A stretch of 64,000 nucleotides of DNA, taken from the NCBI GenBank assembly GCA_014075275.1, contig CP046179.1:428501-492500 (forward strand). Reading direction: 5' to 3'. A model generated the notes under the pieces. The model worked only from the letters and a program-made list of their open reading frames with translations. It searched no databases and was not told the DNA's origin. Below are positions 44,200 through 53,018 of the stretch, one piece after another. The position numbers were made by a program, and so were the translations under genes. Each line of letters opens with the position of its first letter. Position 1 is the first letter of the stretch. This DNA is from Boseongicola sp. Its GTDB lineage: Bacteria > Pseudomonadota > Alphaproteobacteria > Rhodobacterales > Rhodobacteraceae.

Positions 44200-44311
44200 C
44201 GCAAAAATTGACGCAATTTCTGCAATGGATTTTGACGCAAAATCCCACCCCGGAAAATGCGTCATTTTCCAATCCGATTTCTGTGTCAGAAATCACTGCC
44301 TGGAGAGGCAC

Positions 44312-44779
44312 ATGATCACCAAGGAAGCAGCCCGGATTATCGCTGAGTTCCCGTTAGGCGTCGTGGCAACTGTCACCTCCGACGGCACCCCTGCCGCTTC
44401 CCCAAAAGGCACCTTCCTCGTGCTGGATGACACCACGATTGCATATGGCGACATCCGTTCCCCCGGAACGCGCGCGAACCTCGATCAGAACCCGAAGACC
44501 GAAGTCGTCTTCGTCGATACATTCCGCCGTAAAGGCGTGCGCATTCGCGGAAACGCGACGGTCCACACTATCGGGTCGGAGCCGTTCCAAACGCTCATCG
44601 GCAAATGGCGCGAGACCTGGGGCGACCTAGCCGATCGCATCAATGCTCTGGTTGTGATCAACATCGACCGTGCGCTTCCGTTGACGACCCCACCCTACGA
44701 CGATGGCGTCACGGAAGACGAAATGATTGCGCTCTATGTCGCGAAATACGCAGCACTCTATCCGGCCAGCACCAAATGA
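44312..44779 (+). CDS. PNPOx-like (split-barrel) FMN-binding protein
   Basis: 155-aa protein of the pyridoxamine-5'-phosphate oxidase-like family: FPLGVVATVTSDGTPAASPKGTF near residue 14 and FRRKGVRIRGNATV near 70 form the split-barrel flavin fold. True PNPOx is unlikely because substrate residues and length do not match. The start at 44312 follows GGAGAGG; an in-frame codon 198 bases upstream would overlap the previous gene. Its stop overlaps the next start (ATGA). The role in the amine cluster is unknown. Confidence 0.82.
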   Translation: MITKEAARIIAEFPLGVVATVTSDGTPAASPKGTFLVLDDTTIAYGDIRSPGTRANLDQNPKTEVVFVDTFRRKGVRIRGNATVHTIGSEPFQTLIGKWRETWGDLADRINALVVINIDRALPLTTPPYDDGVTEDEMIALYVAKYAALYPASTK

Positions 44780-45651
44780 CCGATATCACCCTTCTTGACG
44801 GCGGCATGGGGCAGGAGCTTCTTGCAAGGGTTCCCGACGCGCCCACCGGCCTCTGGGCCACGCAAGTTATGGTCGATCACCCGGGACTGGTCGCTGACAT
44901 TCATAGGGACTACTTCGACGCGGGTGCCACCATCGCAACCGCCAATACCTACGCGCTTCACCATGACCGCTTCACAGGAACAGCCCAAGAGGGGCAGCTT
45001 GCAACGCTCATGCAACGCGCGCTTGAGGAAGCACATGCCGCCAAGCCCGCAATTGGCCGCATTGCCGGGTCCATCGGCCCGCTGACGTGGTCCTACAAGG
45101 CGGAAGGCTTGCCTGCCTACCGCGAGGCCCGAGAGCTTTACGCCGAGGTTGCCCAACATCTCGCCTCGCGCACAGATTTGCTGATCTGCGAGACGGTCGC
45201 CTCGGTCGAACAGGCGCGGGCAAGCCTCGATGGCGCGCGCGAAACCGATCAGCCAGTTTGGCTGTCTGTTACGCTTGACGACGAAGACGGCATCCGCCTG
45301 CGCTCAGGCGAACACCTGAACGGGCTCAAAGACTTGGACCCCGACGCCTGGCTTGCCAACTGCTCGGCCCCCGAGGCCATGCCTGCCGCGCTGGCTATAT
45401 TTGCCACTTGGGGCAAACCCTTCGGGGCCTACGCCAACGGCTTTAAGGAAATCACCAAAGCCTATCTCAATCCGGGAAGCTCGACCGACGCCCTGCCCAA
45501 ACGCGACCTCGGCCCTGAAATCTACGCCGATCACGTTCTCGCATGGGTCGAAAGCGGGGCCACCATCGTCGGCGGCTGCTGCGAAACCGGCCCGGCACAC
45601 ATTCGCGAAATCGCCCGACGGCTGACCGCCGCAGGCCACACCATTGTCTAA
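44776..45651 (+). CDS. homocysteine S-methyltransferase family protein, probable betaine-homocysteine methyltransferase
   Basis: Zn-dependent methyltransferase of 291 aa. The N-terminus LLDGGMGQEL is typical; the zinc ligands are a Cys in LANCSAPE near residue 198 and the CC pair in GGCCETGPAHI near 270. Betaine-type members transfer a methyl from glycine betaine (or S-methylmethionine/DMSP) to homocysteine, giving methionine and dimethylglycine. Between two dimethylglycine-dehydrogenase-like genes, the betaine role is the most likely. It starts within the stop of the PNPOx-like gene. Confidence 0.85.
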   Translation: MTDITLLDGGMGQELLARVPDAPTGLWATQVMVDHPGLVADIHRDYFDAGATIATANTYALHHDRFTGTAQEGQLATLMQRALEEAHAAKPAIGRIAGSIGPLTWSYKAEGLPAYREARELYAEVAQHLASRTDLLICETVASVEQARASLDGARETDQPVWLSVTLDDEDGIRLRSGEHLNGLKDLDPDAWLANCSAPEAMPAALAIFATWGKPFGAYANGFKEITKAYLNPGSSTDALPKRDLGPEIYADHVLAWVESGATIVGGCCETGPAHIREIARRLTAAGHTIV

Positions 45652-45663
45652 GGGGATCCTATC

Positions 45664-48096
45664 ATGACCGTTCCTGCCAACGCCCGCGTGGTCATCATCG
45701 GGGGCGGCGTCATCGGCTGCTCAATCGCCTATCACCTGGCGAAACTCGGCTGGAGCGACGTCGTATTGATGGAGCGCAAACGCCTGACGTCCGGCACCAC
45801 ATGGCACGCCGCTGGCCTGATCGCCCAGCTTCGCAATTCGTCCAACATGACCAAACTGGCGAAGTATACCCAAGAGCTCTACGGCGATCTGGAAGCCGAA
45901 ACCGGCGTCTCGACAGGCTTGCGCCGTTGCGGTTCGATCACGGTTGCCCTGACCGAAGAACGCAAAGAAGAGATACTGCGACTGGCCTCGATGGCGCGTG
46001 TCTTCGGCGTTGAAGTCGAAGAGATCAGCCCGGCCGAGGTCAAAGCCAAATACGAATATCTGGAAACCAAAGACGTCCTGCAAGGCGTCTGGTTGCCGAA
46101 AGACGGGCAGGGCGATCCGGCAAACATTGCGCTGGCATTGGCCAAAGGCGCCCGCCAACGCGGCGCAAAAACCATCGAAGGTGTGAAAGTCACCAAAATT
46201 CACCGCTCTGGCAAACGCGTGACCGGTGTCGATTGGGAAACCGAGAAGGGCGAGGTCGGTCACACCGCTTGCGAGGCGGTCGTTATCGCCTCAGGCATGT
46301 GGTCGCGTGAAGTTGGCAAAATGGCAGGCGTCAACATCCCGCTGCACGCCTGCGAACACTTCTACATCGTCACCGAAGGCATTGAAGACATGACACAATT
46401 GCCGGTTCTAAGAGTGCCGGATGAATGTGCGTATTACAAAGAGGATGCGGGCAAAATCCTGCTTGGGGCGTTCGAACCAGTCTCAAAACCCTGGGGTATG
46501 AATGGCATCCCCGACAGTTTCGAATTTGACCAACTGCCGGAAGACTTCGACCACTTCGAACCGATCCTGGAAAAGGCCGTTGATCGCATGCCGATCCTGG
46601 CCGAAGCCGGAATTCACACGTTCTTCAACGGCCCCGAAAGTTTCACACCCGACGACGCTTACCACCTTGGTCTTGCCCCCGGCGCAGACAACATCTGGGT
46701 TGCCGCGGGCTTTAACTCTATCGGTATACAGTCCGCTGGTGGCGCGGGCATGGCGCTGGCAGAATGGATTGACACCGGCGAAAAACCCTTTGATCTGGGT
46801 GATGTCGACATCTCGCGGATGCAGCCGTTTCAGGGCAACAAAAAATATCTCTACGACCGCTCCGTCGAAACACTTGGCCTGCTCTATGCCGACCATTTCC
46901 CGTATCGCCAGAAAACCACCGCCCGCGGCATCCGGCGCTCGCCGTTGCACAACCATCTTCTGGAACGCAATGCGGTCATGGGCGAAATTGCTGGCTGGGA
47001 ACGTGCAAACTGGTTTGCCAATGAAGGTCAAACCCCGGCCTACGAATACAGTTGGAAACGCCAGAACTGGTTCGAGAACTCCGCCGCTGAACACCGCGCG
47101 GTGCGTGAAAATGTTGGCATGTATGACATGTCATCCTTCGGCAAAATCCGCGTCGAAGGCCCCGACGCAGAAACCTTTCTGAACCGGGTTTGCGGTAACG
47201 ATGTCGCCGTAGCTCCGGGCCGCATCGTCTATACCCAATTCCTGAACAAACGCGGTGGCATCGAAGCTGACGTCACGGTCACGCGTTTGACTGAGACCGC
47301 CTATCTGGCCGTTACCCCGGCCGCCACGCGCCTCGCCGACCAAACCTGGCTTCAACGCCACACTGGTGATGAACGCGTAGTTATCACGGATGTTACAGCG
47401 GGCGAGGGCGTGATTGCCGTGATGGGTCCGAATGCGCGTGAATTGATGACCCGCGTTAGCCCCGACGACTGGTCCAACGAAACACACCCCTTCGGGTTGG
47501 CCCGCGAGGTCGAAGTTGGCCTTGGACTGGCCCGTGCCCATCGCGTGTCCTACGTCGGCGAATTGGGTTGGGAGCTTTATGTCTCATCCGATATGTGCGG
47601 CCATGTGTTCGAAACCCTGTCAGAAGCAGGCGCAGACCTTGGCGCGAAACTGGTCGGCTTGCACGCAATGGACTCCCTGCGCATTGAAAAGGCCTTTCGT
47701 CACTTTGGACACGACATCACCTGCGAAGATAACGTGGTCGATGCAGGTCTGAGTTTCGCGGTGAAAACGTCCAAGCCCGAATTCATTGGCCGGGATTCCG
47801 TTCTGGCGCGCAAAGAAAGCGGGCCTGAGCTTCGCATGATGCAATTCCTGCTGACCAATCCCGGACCGTTGTTGTTTCACAATGAACCCATCCTGAAGGA
47901 TGGCGCATTCGTCGGTTACCTTTCATCCGGCAATTATGGCCATACCTTGGGGGCCGCAGTGGGTATGGGCTATGTGCCAGCGGATTTGGCCACTGAAACA
48001 GCAGGCTGGGAAATCGAAGTCGCTGGGCAACGGATCTCCGCCAATGCGTCCCTACGCCCAATGTATGATCCAAAGTCCGAACGGATGCGCGCCTGA
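45664..48096 (+). CDS. FAD-dependent dimethylglycine dehydrogenase-like protein with GcvT domain (2)
   Basis: 810-aa paralogue of the protein at 41755, with the same layout: FAD domain ([31 protein letters not shown] near residue 50 with the flavin-linking His), then GcvT-type domains from about 430 ([51 protein letters not shown]). [14 protein letters not shown] matches characterised dimethylglycine dehydrogenases more closely than the first copy, so this may be the true enzyme. It follows the methyltransferase gene by 12 bp behind AAGGGGAT. Confidence 0.88.
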   Translation: MTVPANARVVIIGGGVIGCSIAYHLAKLGWSDVVLMERKRLTSGTTWHAAGLIAQLRNSSNMTKLAKYTQELYGDLEAETGVSTGLRRCGSITVALTEERKEEILRLASMARVFGVEVEEISPAEVKAKYEYLETKDVLQGVWLPKDGQGDPANIALALAKGARQRGAKTIEGVKVTKIHRSGKRVTGVDWETEKGEVGHTACEAVVIASGMWSREVGKMAGVNIPLHACEHFYIVTEGIEDMTQLPVLRVPDECAYYKEDAGKILLGAFEPVSKPWGMNGIPDSFEFDQLPEDFDHFEPILEKAVDRMPILAEAGIHTFFNGPESFTPDDAYHLGLAPGADNIWVAAGFNSIGIQSAGGAGMALAEWIDTGEKPFDLGDVDISRMQPFQGNKKYLYDRSVETLGLLYADHFPYRQKTTARGIRRSPLHNHLLERNAVMGEIAGWERANWFANEGQTPAYEYSWKRQNWFENSAAEHRAVRENVGMYDMSSFGKIRVEGPDAETFLNRVCGNDVAVAPGRIVYTQFLNKRGGIEADVTVTRLTETAYLAVTPAATRLADQTWLQRHTGDERVVITDVTAGEGVIAVMGPNARELMTRVSPDDWSNETHPFGLAREVEVGLGLARAHRVSYVGELGWELYVSSDMCGHVFETLSEAGADLGAKLVGLHAMDSLRIEKAFRHFGHDITCEDNVVDAGLSFAVKTSKPEFIGRDSVLARKESGPELRMMQFLLTNPGPLLFHNEPILKDGAFVGYLSSGNYGHTLGAAVGMGYVPADLATETAGWEIEVAGQRISANASLRPMYDPKSERMRA

Positions 48097-48105
48097 TCAA
48101 ATTGA

Positions 48106-48130
48106 GCGGCGGGTCGAAAAGCCCCGCCGC
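48106..48130 (+). terminator. hairpin after the second dimethylglycine dehydrogenase-like gene
   Basis: An 8-bp stem (48106-48113, GCGGCGGG, with 48123-48130, CCCGCCGC) and 9-base loop lie 10 bases past the stop, followed by a weakly T-rich stretch. It is probably the end of the 41.2-48.1 kb operon; the gene beyond (galM) is convergent. Confidence 0.55.
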
Positions 48131-48282
48131 ACACCATTCTTTGAATCACCCGGAAAGCTGACCGAGGATATAAGGTCCCATTGGCTGGCGCAGAGCAGAC
48201 GGCCCCGAGGGCCAGGGAATGGACGCTGCGGCTCCGCCGCTGCCAGTTTCACCGGCGACAAACTGCGCGCCTGCGCGGCCTG

Positions 48283-49191
48283 TTATTTTGCTGAGAACCG
48301 GTGGACGATGCGTTGTTCGAACGAGTGACCAGGTGCCAGAGCAATGGAAGGGAAGTTCACCTGGTTTGGGGCGTCTGGCCACATTTCAGGCTCGACTGCG
48401 ATGCCAGAAGGGTCGCCGGTATAAAGGTGCACTCCGGGTGCGTCGGTCAAAATGTCCAGTTGCAGTTTGCCCGACGAAAGACTGACCGCCAAAGCAACAT
48501 CACCGGCCGGAGCGAGATCAAAACAATGATCGATGTCGAAAGATGGGCTGCGTTTTTGGCGCAGGTCGAAACGGCTGTCGCCGACGTGCGAAACCACACC
48601 TGTTGGGATGCTATCAGGCCCGGTTGGAAGATAGCGGTCCGCGTGAACAACCACGTCGTGGCCTTCGCGACCTTGCCCGGATAGCGTCCAATAAGGATGA
48701 AATCCTGGCGCCATAAGTGTGTCTTTGTCGCTGGTTGCCGAAATCCGGACATTAAGCTCTGGACCTTGCAGAGCATATTGCACTGTAAGTGTTCGGTTGC
48801 CCGGAAATGCTCCATCGGGCAGGTCGCAGATCAGGGTCACGGACGTCTCAGTCTGCGCCTTGATGTTCCAAATCTCGGCAAAAGTCGCAGTATCACCCGA
48901 ATGCAGAAGGTTTTTCCCTTCGTTCGGTTGAAAGTTCAGGACGTTGTTTCCAAGGGGTGCTGATGCGCCCGAAATTCGGTTCATGACCGGCCCGATGATT
49001 GCCCCCGCATAGCGTTCACTGCCTTGCATTGCGTCCAGATCATGCGTGGGCACCAATGATGCAGAACCGCGAAAGCGCAACCCGTTCAGCCGGGCCCCAT
49101 AGGTCACAATATCTGCCTCAAGGTCTTCTGATCGAAGCGTAACAGCGTGAACGTCACGCCCATCAGGCAAGGTCGAAAACACTCCCGACAT
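48283..49191 (-). CDS. galM: aldose 1-epimerase
   Basis: Galactose mutarotase-like protein of 302 aa. The catalytic His region is APGFHPYWTLSG near residue 165, and the catalytic base region is VEPEMWPDAPNQ near 272, both typical of GalM. The N-terminal part (TYGARLNGLRF) fits the beta-sandwich fold. Its ATG overlaps the stop of the preceding small frame (TGATG). It could serve the galactoside locus at 18-33 kb, but it is separated from it by core genes. Confidence 0.9.
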   Translation of the reverse strand: MSGVFSTLPDGRDVHAVTLRSEDLEADIVTYGARLNGLRFRGSASLVPTHDLDAMQGSERYAGAIIGPVMNRISGASAPLGNNVLNFQPNEGKNLLHSGDTATFAEIWNIKAQTETSVTLICDLPDGAFPGNRTLTVQYALQGPELNVRISATSDKDTLMAPGFHPYWTLSGQGREGHDVVVHADRYLPTGPDSIPTGVVSHVGDSRFDLRQKRSPSFDIDHCFDLAPAGDVALAVSLSSGKLQLDILTDAPGVHLYTGDPSGIAVEPEMWPDAPNQVNFPSIALAPGHSFEQRIVHRFSAK

Positions 49192-49502
49192 CACAGCGCC
49201 CTATATACGGACAGTTCAACCGCAACCTGCGGCCAGACCGTCTCGTGACTGTCAAAATCTGCACTTGTGCCCTGAACGGCGGGTCGCTGAATGGGCCGCT
49301 TGATGACATTCAAACAGGCGATGTTAGCGCGGTTCAAAGTTTGCTGGGTGGTGTCGAAGGCGCGATCTAGCACCGAAGCCTCCAAACCGCTTGAATTACA
49401 TTTATTTGCCTCGGCATCTTCGCAAAAGTTATCGACGGTCTCCCAAAAGGGATCAGCAATTTTTGCACGAGCTTTCTGCGCGATGTCGCAAATATCAGGC
49501 AT
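49191..49502 (-). CDS. hypothetical protein upstream of galM
   Basis: Frame of 103 codons with overlapping junctions on both sides: its stop overlaps the galM start (TGATG), and its ATG overlaps the stop of a decayed frame upstream. No domain, signal peptide or membrane segment was recognised; two Cys occur in the middle. The neat overlaps suggest a real operon member, but the adjoining gene is broken, so this one may also be under decay. Confidence 0.4.
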   Translation of the reverse strand: MPDICDIAQKARAKIADPFWETVDNFCEDAEANKCNSSGLEASVLDRAFDTTQQTLNRANIACLNVIKRPIQRPAVQGTSADFDSHETVWPQVAVELSVYRAL

Positions 49503-49870
49503 TCAGCACCTCAAGTAAAAGGGCATCCATCGGGTCCGACAAATGCAGGGCGTGGTTCAGGAAAATAGCTTGGACCGCACCGCGTTCAATATCGACCGGC
49601 GACAATGAAAAGGCAAATGCCGACACGTCTCTTTCGCGCGTCAGCGGATGGCGCAAATGACGGAGGTTTGGCAACTCGTAATTTCTGCGGGCAGTTCCGA
49701 CATATTTGCCCAGACCAACTCAGGGCGGCGATCGCTACGGTCTATCCGGCCCGTTTCTATGGCATCCAAAGGGGCTTTCTGACCATTCAAACGTAATCCC
49801 TGCGTGAAATCACCGACCCTCCCTTCAGCACGCTGTAGAATTTTGGCCGTGCCTGAAGAGGACGAGACAT
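49495..49870 (-). pseudogene. decayed gene of unknown family, two frameshifts
   Basis: A minus-strand frame of about 122 codons can be followed from an ATG at 49870 to a TGA at 49495 only by changing frame twice, near 49818-49823 (short G/C run) and near 49677-49686 (GAAATT). Pieces read SRPLQARPKFYSVLKG, then LRLNGQKAPLDAIETGRIDRS, then NLRHLRHPLTRERDVSAFAF and LHLSDPMDALLLEVLNA. Family not recognised. Its coupling to the 103-codon frame suggests both once formed an operon with galM. Confidence 0.45.
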
Positions 49871-50519
49871 TCGACCTGGTAATCTCTTAGGCCCAAAACC
49901 TGCTGCCCTTATCCGCATTCGAAGTCGATGATTATCCGACATCGCGCGAAGAACTTATCGACATTCCGCGCGATCAACTTGACCGTTTCTGCGGCAAGGT
50001 CGGCACCTATGATGCGCGCGCGTCTGGCCTCAGCTATCTGATAGCAACCCGGGATACTCGGGTGTCGGAAAAATTCTGACACCCACTCGAGGTCATAGAT
50101 CGCTCCGATCTACAGCTATAGGGTTGTTCCGGCGGCATCTTGCGCGATACTCGGGACGGCGAACTTGCCATCACCTACAATGTTCTTGGCAGTTATACCT
50201 CAGGTCAACTTCAAAAATCAGGCGGCTACAAGACTATCGAAATGCGCGATATTGCCAATGTCATGCTCAGAACAGTTCTGATCACAGACAGCACCGAACA
50301 TCAGGGTAATGCACAAAATTCGTCAACGTTCTGGCACGCCTGAAACAGCGTCCCGATCTGGTAGAAGCCTCGGGTCTGCCTGCGAGTGATACAAAGTCTC
50401 TCGAAGGCCATGCCGCACTCAGACCCATCCAACTTGGTCCTGACCTGGTGGCCTCGCTCGACAAGCTGACCAGAAAGACCTTTCTCAGAAACCGGGAATC
50501 CTCCATCAAACAGGAATGA
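49849..50519 (+). pseudogene. remnant of an ABC transporter solute-binding protein (family 1, iron(III)-type)
   Basis: One plus-strand frame from 49849 carries three stop codons (49888, 50077, 50119) and a frameshift at an A run (50315-50318), then runs to a TGA at 50517. Read through, it gives FDLVIS, RGKVGTYD-like FCGKVGTYDARASGLSYL, DGELAITYNVLGSYTSG, MRDIANVMLRTVLI and LRPIQLGPDLVASLDKLTR. These are in the order and spacing of the C-terminal half of AfuA/FbpA-type binding proteins. About 90 residues of the middle and the N-terminus are missing, so it is a dead gene; its permease and ATPase partners are absent here. Confidence 0.6.
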
Positions 50520-50556
50520 CCGATGCCACAGACGTCAAAGAAATAGGTGACCATCC

Positions 50557-51171
50557 ATGGATTCTTTCGCTCTGCACATGTTCACCGAGGCCGTTCAGTC
50601 CGAACAACAAACCCTCGGCATGCGCGACCGTTTTCAAAAGGCATATCGAAACAGATTCACCGACGGCCTTGATGAAGACACCAAAGCCTTCATTGCCACG
50701 CGCACGTCTTTTTATATGGCCAGCGTTGGCGAAACCGGCTGGCCCTACATCCAGCATCGCGGTGGATCGTCCGGCTTCCTGAAACTTCTGGACTACGAAA
50801 CCCTGGGATTTGCCGGATACACCGGAAACAAACAGGTGATCACCAAGGGCAACCTCAAGGGCAATGACCGCGTGTCATTGTTCCTGATGGACTACCCCCG
50901 CCGCGCCCGCCTGAAGATGATTGGCCACGCCACGATGATCGATGCCAGTGATGACCCCGACCTGGCCGCGCGTCTGGCAGCGCCCGGCGACAACCCCACC
51001 GACCACCTGACCACCATCCACATCACGGCCTACGACTGGAACTGTCCGAAATATATAGTGCCCCGCTATACAGAGGCAGAGATTGAGGCGATGTTGGGCC
51101 CCAGACTACGGGACCTCACCGAAGAAAACGCGCGCCTTCGCAAAGCGCTCGCCGAAAGGAACACCGACTAA
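50557..51171 (+). CDS. PNPOx-like FMN-binding family protein
   Basis: 204-aa protein of the pyridoxamine-phosphate-oxidase-like superfamily: FIATRTSFYMASVGETGWPYIQHRGG near residue 48, GYTGNKQVITKGNL near 92, and DYPRRARLKMIGHA near 112. The C-terminal tail (about 175-204) is a charged helix. It probably binds flavin; the reaction is unknown. The start follows AGGTGACC. The dipeptidase gene follows directly, with the start codon right after this stop. Confidence 0.85.
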   Translation: MDSFALHMFTEAVQSEQQTLGMRDRFQKAYRNRFTDGLDEDTKAFIATRTSFYMASVGETGWPYIQHRGGSSGFLKLLDYETLGFAGYTGNKQVITKGNLKGNDRVSLFLMDYPRRARLKMIGHATMIDASDDPDLAARLAAPGDNPTDHLTTIHITAYDWNCPKYIVPRYTEAEIEAMLGPRLRDLTEENARLRKALAERNTD

Positions 51172-52215
51172 ATGACGACCAAAGTATTCGACGGCCACAA
51201 CGACGCTCTCTCGCGCCTGTGGTGCAGCATGGGTGACCCTGTTCAGGAATTTGGTCAGGCCATTGGCCACGTCAATGTCCCAAACTGCCGGGCAGGGGGG
51301 ATGGGTGGCGGCTTTTTTGCCATTTTTTCTCCGCCGGCGCGCGCTGTCTTTGATTTTACCAACTTTGATCCCGCAGTTTTCAACAGCCCGTTGCCACCTA
51401 TGATGGACGAAGGCATCGCTCTCAGTTCTGCTGTCGGTCAGGCGGCGATTGCGCACCAGTTGCACGATGCCGGGCAAATCGAGATCGTCACTGATGCGCC
51501 GACTCTGGGGCGTGCTTTCGTCGATGATCCCGTTGCTTGCATTCTGCATCTCGAAGGGGCCGATTGCATTGGCCCCGATCTTCTGGCTCTGGATGCACTT
51601 TACGCGCTGGGCCTCAGATCCCTCGGCATTGTCTGGTCGCGGCCGACGATATTTGGCGATGGCGTGCCGTTTGGATTTGAAAGCGATGGTGACACAGGTC
51701 CGGGACTGACCGATGACGGAAAGCGACTGGTCGCCCGCTGCAAAGAGCTTGGTATCATGATCGACAACTCTCACCTCACGATGAAGGGTTTTTGGGATGT
51801 GGCGGACGCGGGTCTGCCACTTGTGGCCACGCATTCAAATGCGTGGGAAGTTTGCAAAACCAGCCGAAACCTGACCGATGACCAGCTTCGCGCTATCGGA
51901 GAAACCGGCGGCATCGCAGGGCTGAACTTCGCAACGGTGTTTCTTGACAGTGCCGCCTGGAAGACCGGCAAGGCACCTATGGATGCCTGTATTCCGCATC
52001 TGGCACATATGATCGACGTGGCGGGCGAAGATCACGTTGCAATCGGTTCCGATTTTGACGGCGCTCCTTTGCCCGACCCATTGACGTCGTCCGCGGATCT
52101 GCCGCTTCTGATCGCGGCTATGGAACATGCCGGTTTCGGTCAAACCCTGATCGATAAAATTACGCACGAGAATTGGCTGGCGTTTCTGTCAACGCATCTT
52201 TCACCAGCCAAATAA
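51172..52215 (+). CDS. membrane-dipeptidase (M19) family metallopeptidase
   Basis: Zn-dependent dipeptidase of family M19, 347 aa, without signal peptide. The ligands are visible: DGHND at residues 8-12, LHLEGAD near 125 (bridging Glu), ATHSNAWEVC near 222, and GSDFDGA near 298. Such a dipeptidase gene also lies beside the dimethylglycine demethylase genes in Pseudomonas, so its presence near betaine genes is recurrent, though its substrate there is unclear. It is adjacent to the PNPOx-like gene with no spacer. Confidence 0.9.
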   Translation: MTTKVFDGHNDALSRLWCSMGDPVQEFGQAIGHVNVPNCRAGGMGGGFFAIFSPPARAVFDFTNFDPAVFNSPLPPMMDEGIALSSAVGQAAIAHQLHDAGQIEIVTDAPTLGRAFVDDPVACILHLEGADCIGPDLLALDALYALGLRSLGIVWSRPTIFGDGVPFGFESDGDTGPGLTDDGKRLVARCKELGIMIDNSHLTMKGFWDVADAGLPLVATHSNAWEVCKTSRNLTDDQLRAIGETGGIAGLNFATVFLDSAAWKTGKAPMDACIPHLAHMIDVAGEDHVAIGSDFDGAPLPDPLTSSADLPLLIAAMEHAGFGQTLIDKITHENWLAFLSTHLSPAK

Positions 52216-52235
52216 ACCATCACGCTATCATTATT

Positions 52236-52280
52236 GGCCCAAAAATATCCCCGCCGGAGGCCAGCGGGCGTCAGCCCGCT
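52236..52280. terminator. Rhodobacterales-type ATATTTTTGG element and hairpin
   Basis: Downstream of the dipeptidase gene, CCAAAAATATCCCCGCCGG is the inverse of the CCGG..ATATTTTTGG elements common at gene ends in Rhodobacterales. A 7-bp stem AGCGGGC/GCCCGCT with a GTCA loop follows (52263-52280). It is likely a transcription end. Confidence 0.6.
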
Positions 52281-53018
52281 CATCGGATTTCGTGTCGAAA
52301 TCCGCGATGCCTAAAGATTAACGAAGTCAAAATGCTCCGTTCGCAGGCACCGACGTAATACCGACGTGATACCGACGCGATACAGACACGGGAAATATCT
52401 CCGAAATTTGCCAAATTCGATCCGAAAAATCGATGTTCAGAACGTCCGGCGACGGCGAGGACCCAGGCGTTGCCTCCATCTGATCCCACGCAGTCACCAC
52501 CGCTCAGAGATTTCAAACCCGTGCGCCATATCTTCTAGATCGCCGCGAATGAAAACTTCATCTCGGACGAAATCGAGAGACGTCCCATTACGACCAAGGG
52601 CGACTATCTAAGCGTCAGTCCTTTCAGTTCATCCCTTTGCGCTTCTACGAGCGTCAAGCAGTTCGTCAATTGCAGTTTTGGCAAAAGAAAGTTCTGGTTT
52701 CTGCCGACTTGGGGTTGATGATTTGCACGGCTGTCCTGCTCCAAGAATGTATTTCACCGTGAACTTGGATCGGCAAGGCGTTCATCAAAAATATATATTC
52801 ATTACAATGATATAGATATGGTGAAGTCGAGGACAGACAGTCGCAAGATCTTACGATTGACAAAGAAATGCCTCCTGCGGGGGCGACTGAAAACGACCAA
52901 CAAACGACGTATTTGGATAGTTTCCAACATTCTAATCAGATTAACTGGAGGGCAATGAAACCCCAGAAAGTAGCAGGCTTCCGGGCCGACGATATGGCCT
53001 TTTAGAACGGAGAAAACA
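52281..53018. other. non-coding stretch with an 11-bp tandem repeat
   Basis: No supportable gene over about 740 bases. At 52349-52381 an 11-bp unit (ACCGACGTAAT and variants) is repeated three times. Around 52530-52700 a frame is readable without a start and may be a remnant, but no family is recognised. From about 52700 the DNA is AT-rich, leading to the ribosome-binding site ACGGAG of the following oxidoreductase gene. Confidence 0.5.

Noticed and set aside
52349-52381. CRISPR-like repeat
   Set aside because: Units are 11 bp, directly adjacent and without spacers.
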